From the NCBI GenBank assembly GCA_021299615.1, contig JAJTHC010000247.1, positions 1-8,844 of the forward strand: 8,844 bases of DNA. Reading direction: 5' to 3'. The stretch's first letter is position 1. Every line of letters starts with the position of its first letter. Both the position numbers and the translations under genes were made by a program. Positions 1 to 4,520 of this stretch are shown in pieces. Below the pieces are notes generated by a model. It was not told the origin of the DNA. It was given only the letters and a program-made list of their open reading frames with translations, and searched no databases. Origin of the DNA: Vampirovibrionales bacterium (GTDB lineage: Bacteria; Cyanobacteriota; Vampirovibrionia; Vampirovibrionales; JAJTHC01).

Positions 1-248
1 AATCTACCTTATTTATATTCAAGTGATACATTTACAGTTTTAGTAAAACGCAAACATAGCCATTTGTCTATTTGATTTTAGTATTTAATTGGTCACAAAC
101 AAACGTCGTAATACCAATTCTTAGTTTAAATAGCGTCTGGCGTCTTCGTTGTCGTTATAGCCAAGTTTAGAGTTTTCTGTACAGTAGGCTATTTTATCTA
201 TAAAACACCATAGACCATAAAGAATTATAAAAAATAACACTTAAAGAT
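1..248. other. AT-rich gene-free leader region
   Basis: I see no credible coding region here. The stretch lies downstream of the minus-strand tRNA operon. It holds one copy of a dispersed repeat (111-154), a 7-base inverted pair AATTGGT (87-93) / ACCAATT (113-119), and a small perfect hairpin GTTTT-AGT-AAAAC at 37-49. No stem followed by a T-run was found on the minus strand just after the last tRNA, so the terminator of the tRNA operon is not obvious. Confidence 0.6.
111..154 (-). repeat. Dispersed repeat, copy 1
   Basis: Read on the minus strand, this copy has a 28-base block (154-127) starting CGACAA and ending GACGCTATTTA, a 7-base unmatched spacer, then AATTGGTAT (119-111). The same arrangement occurs at 2499-2542 with one difference in the 28-base block, the same 7-base spacer length and an identical 9-base end. 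Inside the block AGACGCC and AGACGCT are a tandem near-repeat. It begins about 95 bases past the 3' end of tRNA-Thr(GGT), in sense with the tRNA transcript. A degenerate partner arm, GGCTATTTTA (188-197), can pair with TAAATAGC (127-134), suggesting a shortened relative of the longer element at 2399-2538. Confidence 0.75.
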
Positions 249-249
249 A

Positions 250-321
250 TGCCCACAACGAGATTCGAACTCGTGGCCTCTCCCTTACCAAGGGAGTGCG
301 CTACCACTGCGCCATGTGGGC
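250..321 (-). tRNA. trnT: tRNA-Thr (anticodon GGT)
   Basis: The minus strand folds into a complete 72-nt cloverleaf. The acceptor is GCCCACA/TGTGGGC, the D stem GCGC/GCGC, and the anticodon stem CTCCC/GGGAG encloses loop TTGGTAA with anticodon GGT (reads ACC/ACT). The T arm is ACGAG/CTCGT with loop TTCGAAT, and the discriminator is A at position 250. The next bases are not CCA, so the 3' end must be added enzymatically. It is the last tRNA of a three-gene cluster, 32 nt after tRNA-Tyr. Confidence 0.97.
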
Positions 322-353
322 AAACAAAAACAACCAAAAAATAAAAAAGAAAA

Positions 354-434
354 TGGGCAGGGTTGGATTCGAACCAACGTAGCCGAAGCAGTGGTTTTAC
401 AGACCACCCTCATTAACCACTCGAGCACCTACCC
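354..434 (-). tRNA. trnY: tRNA-Tyr (anticodon GTA)
   Basis: This is an 81-nt class II tRNA on the minus strand. The acceptor is GGGTAGG/CCTGCCC with one T-G pair. The anticodon stem GTGGT/ACCAC encloses loop CTGTAAA with anticodon GTA. The T arm is GTTGG/CCAAC with loop TTCGAAT, and the discriminator is A (354). The long variable arm between the anticodon and T stems is what bacterial tRNA-Tyr is expected to have. No CCA is encoded. It sits 24 nt after tRNA-Thr(TGT) and 32 nt before tRNA-Thr(GGT), so the three are almost certainly cotranscribed. Confidence 0.97.
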
Positions 435-458
435 ATTTAAAATTTCAAAAGTACAAAT

Positions 459-531
459 TGCTGGTGATAGGAATCGAACCCACAACCTACGGTTTACAAA
501 ACCGTTGCTCTGCCAATTGAGCTACACCAGC
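459..531 (-). tRNA. trnT: tRNA-Thr (anticodon TGT)
   Basis: This is a 73-nt cloverleaf on the minus strand. The acceptor is GCTGGTG/CACCAGC and the D stem GCTC/GAGC. The anticodon stem ACGGT/ACCGT encloses loop TTTGTAA with anticodon TGT (reads ACA and wobbles to other ACN codons). The T stem GTGGG/CCTAT contains two G-T pairs, and the discriminator is A at 459. No CCA is encoded. It is the first gene of the tRNA cluster, about 75 bases downstream of a good promoter candidate. Confidence 0.96.
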
Positions 532-604
532 TTGAAGTGGGCAGAAATAATGCATCAAAATCCGACGAAAACAATCACCAAATCTCTCAACATCCATAAT
601 TATA

Positions 605-632
605 AGAATACCGCATCAAGCAAGGGTGTCAA
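605..632 (-). promoter_or_regulatory. Promoter of the tRNA cluster
   Basis: On the minus strand a perfect -35 box TTGACA (632-627) is followed after 16 bases by TATTCT (610-605). A second, perfect TATAAT (604-599) adjoins it but would need a 22-base spacer. Transcription would start near 595-600 and reach tRNA-Thr(TGT) at 531. The -35 box lies within a perfect 6-bp palindrome (622-637). Confidence 0.6.
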
Positions 633-637
633 CCCTT
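622..637. repeat. Palindrome AAGGGT-GTCA-ACCCTT
   Basis: Two perfect 6-base arms separated by 4 bases. It lies 21-36 bases after the stop of the DprA-like gene (658) on the minus strand and covers the -35 box of the tRNA promoter. No T-run follows, so it is a poor intrinsic terminator. An operator or transcript-end hairpin is possible. Confidence 0.45.
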
Positions 638-657
638 AAGAGATAAATAACCTTCAT

Positions 658-1254
658 TTAGTCGAGATAGAAACGAGTGACGATTTTATGCGTCTCTTCC
701 GCATAATCAATCGCCTTTTGAAGCGTGGTTGAATCGTGGAACAAAAACACAATCAACTGATCGCAAGCATCCACAATGGCACGGTTACATAAGCGTGACG
801 CATCCGAAAGCTTCATCTTGTCCCATTCAGGATGCTCTTCAATGTTAGGGATACCAATCAATTCATCCTGCACTTCACTCGGCTGATGCCCAATCGTTTG
901 AGGCAAAATCACTTTCAAAAAGTTCGGATTCGCCTTCATCGCACCACGAATGGCAGCAGCGTTAATGCCTGAAGCTCCCCCCGATGTAATCAGCGTATTG
1001 CCGTCTTTCACCAAGCTATACGCCAAGCCTTCCACCAAGTTTTGATGAGGCAACGGTACGTTACGACTGCCGATCAAGGCGATATTTTTCGCATTAGATT
1101 GCAAGGCTTTCAATTCTTGAGCCAGTGAATCAAAGGGATCCGCCTCATCTTGGCTTTTGGCATCGCTAAGTGCCAAGCCTGAAGCGTTGTCTTTAGAGGC
1201 ATCAGTACTGTTCTGTTCAGTTAAAACGGCTTGTTCAAACATCGAAGTAGGCAT
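658..1254 (-). CDS. DprA/LOG-like Rossmann-fold protein
   Basis: A 198-residue protein resembling the nucleotide-binding core of DprA/Smf (the RecA loader in natural transformation) and the LOG/lysine-decarboxylase-like superfamily. Visible motifs are IALIGSRN (58-65), which starts the fold, the glycine-rich SGGASGIN (91-98), and SRLCNRAIVDACDQLIVF (153-170), which matches the DprA stretch after the ligand site. It is much shorter than full DprA (about 290-380 residues), with no SAM-like or winged-helix domain visible. The first 55 residues are Ser/Asp/Ala-rich and probably disordered. The start at 1254 has no clear Shine-Dalgarno; Met5 at 1242 is an alternative. It is divergent from mdh and alone in its unit. 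Short 'DNA recombination-mediator protein A' proteins of this kind are, as I recall, annotated in cyanobacteria. A role in DNA uptake is inference; a nucleotide-binding or nucleotide-hydrolysing role is equally possible. Confidence 0.75.
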   Translation of the reverse strand: MPTSMFEQAVLTEQNSTDASKDNASGLALSDAKSQDEADPFDSLAQELKALQSNAKNIALIGSRNVPLPHQNLVEGLAYSLVKDGNTLITSGGASGINAAAIRGAMKANPNFLKVILPQTIGHQPSEVQDELIGIPNIEEHPEWDKMKLSDASRLCNRAIVDACDQLIVFLFHDSTTLQKAIDYAEETHKIVTRFYLD

Positions 1255-1296
1255 TGTGAGGAAATCTTTCTCAAACTAAAGAGGTGACGTTTGTTT

Positions 1297-1302
1297 ATTG
1301 TA
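1297..1302 (-). promoter_or_regulatory. Possible -10 box of the DprA-like gene
   Basis: TACAAT on the minus strand, preceded about 17 bases upstream by a poor -35 (TTTATT). It would give a leader of about 35 bases before the start at 1254. The match is weak. Confidence 0.3.
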
Positions 1303-1392
1303 GCAAAGGATGCGAAAAGAATAAAGCTTTTTTTAAGGATTCGTTTCAAAAGACGAAAAAATCGTTAATTTCTATAAAAATCGTCATTTGAC

Positions 1393-1421
1393 TTGCAGGC
1401 TTTTCGGATTGAGCGTATAAT
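1393..1421 (+). promoter_or_regulatory. mdh promoter
   Basis: A perfect -10 box TATAAT (1416-1421) lies 17 bases after TTGCAG (1393-1398), a half-matching -35. A better -35 hexamer, TTGACT (1388-1393), overlaps it but gives a 22-base spacer. The predicted start near 1428 leaves a leader of about 32 nt. A purine-rich ribosome site AAAAGGG (1445-1451) lies 8 bases before the ATG at 1460. Confidence 0.6.
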
Positions 1422-1459
1422 GAGGATATTGTTAAATTTATTTCAAAAGGGATACCGTC

Positions 1460-2395
1460 ATGTTTAATAAAATCGCTGTTGTCGGGGCTGGAAATGTTGG
1501 TGCTACCACTGCTCAACGCCTTGCTGAAGCCGAACTCGCTAAAACCGTCGTATTGGTCGATGTCGCTGAAGGCATTCCTCAAGGTAAAGCCTTGGACCTT
1601 GCTCAAAGTGGACCTGTTTATGGTTACGACACGCAAATGATTGGCACGAACGGTTACGATGAAGTGGCTGGGGCTGAATTGGTGGTCATTACCGCTGGGA
1701 TTGCTCGTAAACCAGGCATGAGTCGTGACGACTTGCTGGAAACCAACGCCAAAATTATTCGTTCCGTTTCGCAAGAAATTAAGCGTGTTGCCCCTGATTC
1801 GATCGTGATTGTAGTGTCTAATCCGTTGGATGTTATGTGCCACGTGGCTTTAGAAGCCACAGGCTTCCCCAAAGAACGTGTCATTGGTATGGCAGGCGTC
1901 TTGGATACGTCTCGCTTCCGTACTTTTATTGCTGAAGCCGCCGATGTTTCGGTGAAAGATGTACAAGCCTTCGTTCTTGGCGGTCATGGAGACAGCATGG
2001 TGCCATTGGTGCGATACAGCTCCATTGCAGGCATTCCGATCGACAAGTTTATTGCTCAAGACAAGCTGGATGAAATCGTCTTGCGAGCCAGAAATGGCGG
2101 CGCCGAAATCGTCAAGCATTTGAAGACAGGTTCGGCGTTTTATGCCCCTTCGGCGTCTGTGCTTGACATGGTGGAAAGCATCGTGAAAGACAAGAAACGC
2201 ATTTTGCCAGCGGCTGCTTATTTGCAAGGTGAATATGGCGTGAATAACTTGTATGTCGGCGTGCCTTGTAAGTTGGGGGCGAAAGGCTTATTGCAGGTCA
2301 TTGAGTTGGATCTCACCGCTGAAGAGAAAGACGCTTTAAGTATTTCGGTGAATGATGTCGCTGAAAATGTGGAAAAGCTCAAAGCCTTTGCCTAA
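1460..2395 (+). CDS. mdh: Malate dehydrogenase (LDH-like type)
   Basis: A complete 311-residue NAD-dependent malate dehydrogenase interconverting malate and oxaloacetate in the cytoplasm. The NAD site is VGAGNVGA (8-15) with Asp34 ending the second strand, which favours NAD over NADP. Substrate specificity is read from ARKPGMSR (82-89): Arg83 at the discriminating position and Arg89 mark MDH, whereas lactate dehydrogenases have Gln at the first site. Asn121 (SNPLD), Asp149 and Arg152 (GVLDTSRFR) and catalytic His176 (GGHGDS) are all present. Length and motifs fit the LDH-like MDH group found in Chloroflexi, Chlorobi, Bacillus and others, rather than the enterobacterial type. The start is supported by AAAAGGG 8 bases upstream. 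It is monocistronic, divergent from the DprA-like gene and convergent with the TPR/queC unit, and is followed by an inverted-repeat element. Confidence 0.97.
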   Translation: MFNKIAVVGAGNVGATTAQRLAEAELAKTVVLVDVAEGIPQGKALDLAQSGPVYGYDTQMIGTNGYDEVAGAELVVITAGIARKPGMSRDDLLETNAKIIRSVSQEIKRVAPDSIVIVVSNPLDVMCHVALEATGFPKERVIGMAGVLDTSRFRTFIAEAADVSVKDVQAFVLGGHGDSMVPLVRYSSIAGIPIDKFIAQDKLDEIVLRARNGGAEIVKHLKTGSAFYAPSASVLDMVESIVKDKKRILPAAAYLQGEYGVNNLYVGVPCKLGAKGLLQVIELDLTAEEKDALSISVNDVAENVEKLKAFA

Positions 2396-2398
2396 TAA

Positions 2399-2538
2399 CA
2401 TTTAAACGATTGAATAGCGTATAGGTGGATTCTAGGAGCCTAGACTCGCAGATGCGTGAGGTGTATAGAGACGACCATAAGCACATCGAGAATCGTAGCG
2501 ACAAGGAAGACGCCAGACGCTATTTAATCGTTTAATTG
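2399..2538. repeat. 140-bp element with 21-bp inverted ends
   Basis: The left arm (2399-2419, starting CATTTAAACGATT) and the reverse complement of the right arm (2538-2518, starting CAATTAAACGATT) agree at 19 of 21 positions. Both end AATAGCG on the inner side. The interior contains small palindromes such as CTAGG-AG-CCTAG and CGCA-GA-TGCG, so the single strand could form a long stem capped by hairpins. It begins 3 bases after the mdh stop codon. No transposase is present and no clear target-site duplication is seen. It may be a MITE-like element, a structured 3' UTR or terminator between convergent genes, or a small RNA. The right end carries the dispersed repeat also found at 111-154. Confidence 0.7.
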
Positions 2539-2542
2539 GTAT
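2499..2542 (+). repeat. Dispersed repeat, copy 2
   Basis: The 28-base block CGACAA...CGCTATTTA (2499-2526), a 7-base spacer and AATTGGTAT (2534-2542). It matches the copy at 154-111 with one difference in the block and an identical 9-base end. It begins 104 bases after the mdh stop, in sense with mdh. It overlaps the right inverted arm of the 140-bp element. Confidence 0.75.
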
Positions 2543-2575
2543 AAGTTTAGAAACTATACGGGAAATAATAAACTT
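2543..2575. repeat. Inverted repeat AAGTTTA/TAAACTT
   Basis: AAGTTTA (2543-2549) and TAAACTT (2569-2575) are perfect 7-base arms around a 19-base loop, just past the stop codon of the minus-strand TPR gene. No adjacent T-run is clear, so a terminator role is only possible. Confidence 0.35.
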
Positions 2576-2583
2576 GGCTGGAA

Positions 2584-3150
2584 TCACTCACAAAGTCGGG
2601 GACTTTCACGGCAAATTTTCGCCTTAAATGGCGACCGTGGAGCCAGCATCAAATGTTGGCTCCACGCCGTTTGCATGCCTCGATTGTCGCCCAAGGCGTT
2701 GTAAAAAAGCCCCAATAAAAACCACGCATCCGCATGAGGGGGGTTGTAGGCGACATAATCCACCAACGCCTTGAGCCGTGCCTTGGCTTGATCGTCTGAA
2801 ATATAGACCCGCACCAAGTTTTCGTAATACACCGCATTCAGTGGATGCAAGCGTATCGCCGTTTGAAAGCTCGCCGCCGCTAAAGCAGGTTGCTTCATCG
2901 CCACATAATTCAAGCCCAAATTGTTGTACCAAGTAGCCGTCGCCGTCCCCACAGGGTAATAGGCAATCGCCTTGCTATACGCTTCATACGCCTTAAGGTA
3001 TTGCCCTTCATCGTAAAAAGTATCGCCCTTGCGAGCCTCTTCATCCGCGAGGCTTGCATACCACTGAGGACTCAGCTTAGTGTAAGCATCCGCAGGGAGC
3101 AGGGGCAAGCACATAACGAGCATAACAAGCAAGGCTTTGAGTAAACGCAT
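2584..3150 (-). CDS. Exported TPR-repeat protein
   Basis: A 188-residue protein with a Sec-type signal peptide: basic MRLLK, a hydrophobic core (about 6-18) and likely cleavage after ADA (20-22). There is no acceptable lipobox, since the Cys at 14 follows LVM. The mature part is a short array of tetratricopeptide helices, about 36-69 (including YDEGQYLKAYEAYSKAI), 73-106 (YNNLGLNYVAMKQPALAAAS), a divergent unit 107-138 and another at 139-172. TPR domains bind proteins or peptides, so an envelope scaffold role is likely; the partner is unknown. It ends in a two-cysteine tail (Cys180, Cys187). Its ATG shares a base with the queC TAA (TAATG), indicating translational coupling, yet nothing in queuosine synthesis is known to need an exported TPR protein. 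Confidence 0.85.
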   Translation of the reverse strand: MRLLKALLVMLVMCLPLLPADAYTKLSPQWYASLADEEARKGDTFYDEGQYLKAYEAYSKAIAYYPVGTATATWYNNLGLNYVAMKQPALAAASFQTAIRLHPLNAVYYENLVRVYISDDQAKARLKALVDYVAYNPPHADAWFLLGLFYNALGDNRGMQTAWSQHLMLAPRSPFKAKICRESPRLCE

Positions 3151-3827
3151 TAGACGCTCGCCGAAAATTCGTGGGACGCAAATTGAATCGGGGCATCATC
3201 CCCCAAGTGAGCCATGCCTCGTTTAAGATGCTGGCAGGATGAGCAAAGCCCACAATGCAAGTCCCCATTGCCGTAACAGCTCCAAATATGTTGAAGGGGG
3301 GCGTTTAAACGCATGCCTCGACGCACAATATCCACCTTGCGAAGGTCTCCCACGGGGGCAAAGACCTTGACGCCTGTTAGAGTCGAACGCTTGAGGCTTT
3401 TGTTTAAGACATGCCAAAACTCTTCGCCGTTGTCGGGGAATCCTGCTTCGGCTTCGTCGAGATTGGCTCCAAACGCCACACCAGACGCTCCCAAGCTTTC
3501 GGCGATGCTCGCTGCGATGTTGAGCATCACGCCGTTGCGGTTGGGAACCCATACATCAGTAATATGCGTTGCGGTGCCTTTGAATTCGGGGGTGTATCCT
3601 TCAGGGACGAGGGTTTTCAGCCAGTCTAGCTTGATGATTTGCATCGGCAAGCCATAGTGCAAGGCAATGTTTCGGATGGCTTTGAGTTCTTTCGTCCACG
3701 AGCGTTGCCCGTAATCAAAGGCGATGCACCGCAAAACGTCTTTGGTGGGGTCGTTCATCAGCGTGGCAAGGGACACGGTGGAATCAAGTCCGCCCGACAG
3801 TAAAACCAGCACAGGTTGTTTAGGCAT
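3150..3827 (-). CDS. queC: 7-cyano-7-deazaguanine synthase QueC
   Basis: A 225-residue ATP-dependent enzyme that converts 7-carboxy-7-deazaguanine plus ammonia to preQ0, in the cytoplasmic route to queuosine in tRNA. The PP-loop is LSGGLDS (10-16). VPNRN (94-98) and GANLDEAEAGFPD (120-132) correspond to the conserved VPGRN and GVN..D..GYPD stretches. The zinc site is Cys184, Cys192, Cys195 and Cys198 (CX7CX2CX2C). I place the start at 3827, not the upstream ATG at 3857: it puts the PP-loop near the N-terminus as in other QueC proteins, and GGAGGG (3843-3838) lies 10 bases before it. The gene lies 51 bases after a secreted-protein gene and overlaps the TPR gene by one base. queD, queE and queF are not in the window. 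Confidence 0.96.
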   Translation of the reverse strand: MPKQPVLVLLSGGLDSTVSLATLMNDPTKDVLRCIAFDYGQRSWTKELKAIRNIALHYGLPMQIIKLDWLKTLVPEGYTPEFKGTATHITDVWVPNRNGVMLNIAASIAESLGASGVAFGANLDEAEAGFPDNGEEFWHVLNKSLKRSTLTGVKVFAPVGDLRKVDIVRRGMRLNAPLQHIWSCYGNGDLHCGLCSSCQHLKRGMAHLGDDAPIQFASHEFSASV

Positions 3828-3837
3828 TGGGAAGCAA

Positions 3838-3843
3838 CCCTCC
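3838..3843 (-). promoter_or_regulatory. queC ribosome-binding site
   Basis: GGAGGG on the minus strand, 10 bases before the ATG at 3827. It is the strongest Shine-Dalgarno in the window and decides the queC start against the in-frame ATG at 3857, which would place it inside the coding region. Confidence 0.8.
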
Positions 3844-3878
3844 AAAAAACACATCATGTATTTTTAGTGTAACACAAA

Positions 3879-4271
3879 CTATTTAACTGGGTAGGGGTAA
3901 TATTCAGGAGGCGTTTCAGGTGTAGGCGTTTGAGGCGGGTTGATGAAAATCTTTTTACCATTATACTCAACCATTAACTTTGGAGGCTGACTTCCCATAT
4001 TTCCCATATTTCCCCTGTTTTCTAGATCTATTTTTCGACCCATCTCTACGCAGTCTGCTTCACTTTGAGCTTCACCTTCAAAGGTTTTCATCCATGTCGC
4101 TTCCCCATGATTTTTAACCCATAAGTCACAACTAGGTGTACTTTCAAGAGACTCAATGCCTCTTCCCCCCAAATTTTCTAACTGATGAGCCAACGTCGGT
4201 TGAGCATGTGTCACCCCTTGTAAAGACAATCCTAAGCCTGCCAATGTACCAATCAATCTTTTTACTTTCAT
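3879..4271 (-). CDS. Small secreted protein, unknown function
   Basis: A 130-residue protein I do not recognise. The N-terminus is a clear Sec signal peptide: MKVKR, a hydrophobic stretch (about 6-20) and cleavage probable after THA (21-23). The mature protein is about 107 residues with two cysteines (48 and 74) that could form a disulfide, a GNM-GNM-G repeat (87-93) encoded by a 9-base tandem duplication, and a Pro/Thr/Tyr-rich tail (112-130, PPQTPTPETPPEYYPYP). No catalytic motif is visible. GC is about 43% over 3901-4260 by my count, lower than neighbouring queC, which may indicate recent acquisition or relaxed constraint. The start is supported by AAGGT (4283-4279) 7 bases before the ATG. 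It may share a transcript with queC, 51 bases downstream. Confidence 0.75.
   Translation of the reverse strand: MKVKRLIGTLAGLGLSLQGVTHAQPTLAHQLENLGGRGIESLESTPSCDLWVKNHGEATWMKTFEGEAQSEADCVEMGRKIDLENRGNMGNMGSQPPKLMVEYNGKKIFINPPQTPTPETPPEYYPYPVK
3992..4014. repeat. 9-base tandem repeat in coding region
   Basis: TTCCCATAT occurs twice head to tail (3992-4000, 4001-4009), followed by a partial third unit TTCCC. The period is a multiple of three, so it adds residues (GNMGNMG on the minus strand) without breaking the frame. It is a candidate slippage site. Confidence 0.7.
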
Positions 4272-4274
4272 ATG

Positions 4275-4315
4275 GTTTACCTTAAATCTTGAGTAACAAA
4301 ATAGTTCACCTTAAA
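4275..4315. repeat. 12-base direct repeat upstream of the small secreted gene
   Basis: GTTTACCTTAAA (4275-4286) and GTTCACCTTAAA (4304-4315) differ at one base and are spaced 29 bases start to start. The first contains the ribosome-binding site of the minus-strand gene and the second touches its predicted -10 box, so the pair could be protein- or RNA-binding sites, or a chance duplication. Confidence 0.5.
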
Positions 4316-4343
4316 GGATAGAAAAAACATAGTAGCAAGTCAA
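4315..4343 (-). promoter_or_regulatory. Promoter of the small secreted gene
   Basis: On the minus strand TTGACT (4343-4338) is followed after exactly 17 bases by TATCCT (4320-4315). The predicted transcription start is near 4308, giving a leader of about 37 nt. It may also drive queC and the TPR gene. Confidence 0.5.
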
Positions 4344-4413
4344 TACTTTACAATATAGTATTTTAAATAAGAACGGGTATTACATTATGGCTTAAAAACC
4401 CTTACACTTTGGA

Positions 4414-4450
4414 AACACCTCTATTCCGTCAGGTGTTGAGTTCGTTTTTT
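4414..4450 (+). other. Hairpin followed by a T-run
   Basis: AACACCT (4414-4420) and AGGTGTT (4431-4437) form a perfect 7-bp stem with a 10-base loop, and TTTTTT follows at 4445-4450. The 7-base gap before the T-run makes a standard intrinsic terminator doubtful. It sits upstream of the predicted promoter of the 583-residue gene, with no plus-strand gene immediately before it. Confidence 0.35.
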
Positions 4451-4459
4451 ACACAAAAA

Positions 4460-4487
4460 TCGACACGACACCTTTTTATGATAGAAT
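4460..4487 (+). promoter_or_regulatory. Promoter of the 583-residue gene
   Basis: TCGACA (4460-4465, five of six matches to TTGACA), a 16-base spacer, then TAGAAT (4482-4487). Transcription would begin near 4494, about 27 bases before the ATG at 4521. Confidence 0.45.
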
Positions 4488-4520
4488 AAATAAGTTATAA
4501 ACTGTTTTTGAGTATGCCTT

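Noticed and set aside
316..639. 107-residue plus-strand reading frame
   Set aside because: It runs antisense through the Tyr and Thr(TGT) tRNA genes; its sequence is a translation of tRNA complements.
1346..1843. 165-residue minus-strand reading frame opposite mdh
   Set aside because: It lies antisense to the well-supported malate dehydrogenase and has no recognisable domain; a shadow frame.
2591..2605. Terminator hairpin AAAGTC-GGG-GACTTT
   Set aside because: It lies inside the last codons of the TPR gene and has no following T-run; likely incidental.
2584..3150. Lipoprotein signal on the TPR protein
   Set aside because: The cysteine at residue 14 is preceded by LVM, which does not fit a lipobox; ordinary cleavage after ADA is better.
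3828..3857. Upstream ATG adding 10 residues to QueC
   Set aside because: The strong GGAGGG ribosome site lies inside that extension and QueC proteins normally begin just before the PP-loop.
3858..3878. preQ1 riboswitch or separate promoter before queC
   Set aside because: Only 51 bases separate queC from the gene before it; I see no preQ1 aptamer fold and only a weak TACACT without a usable -35.
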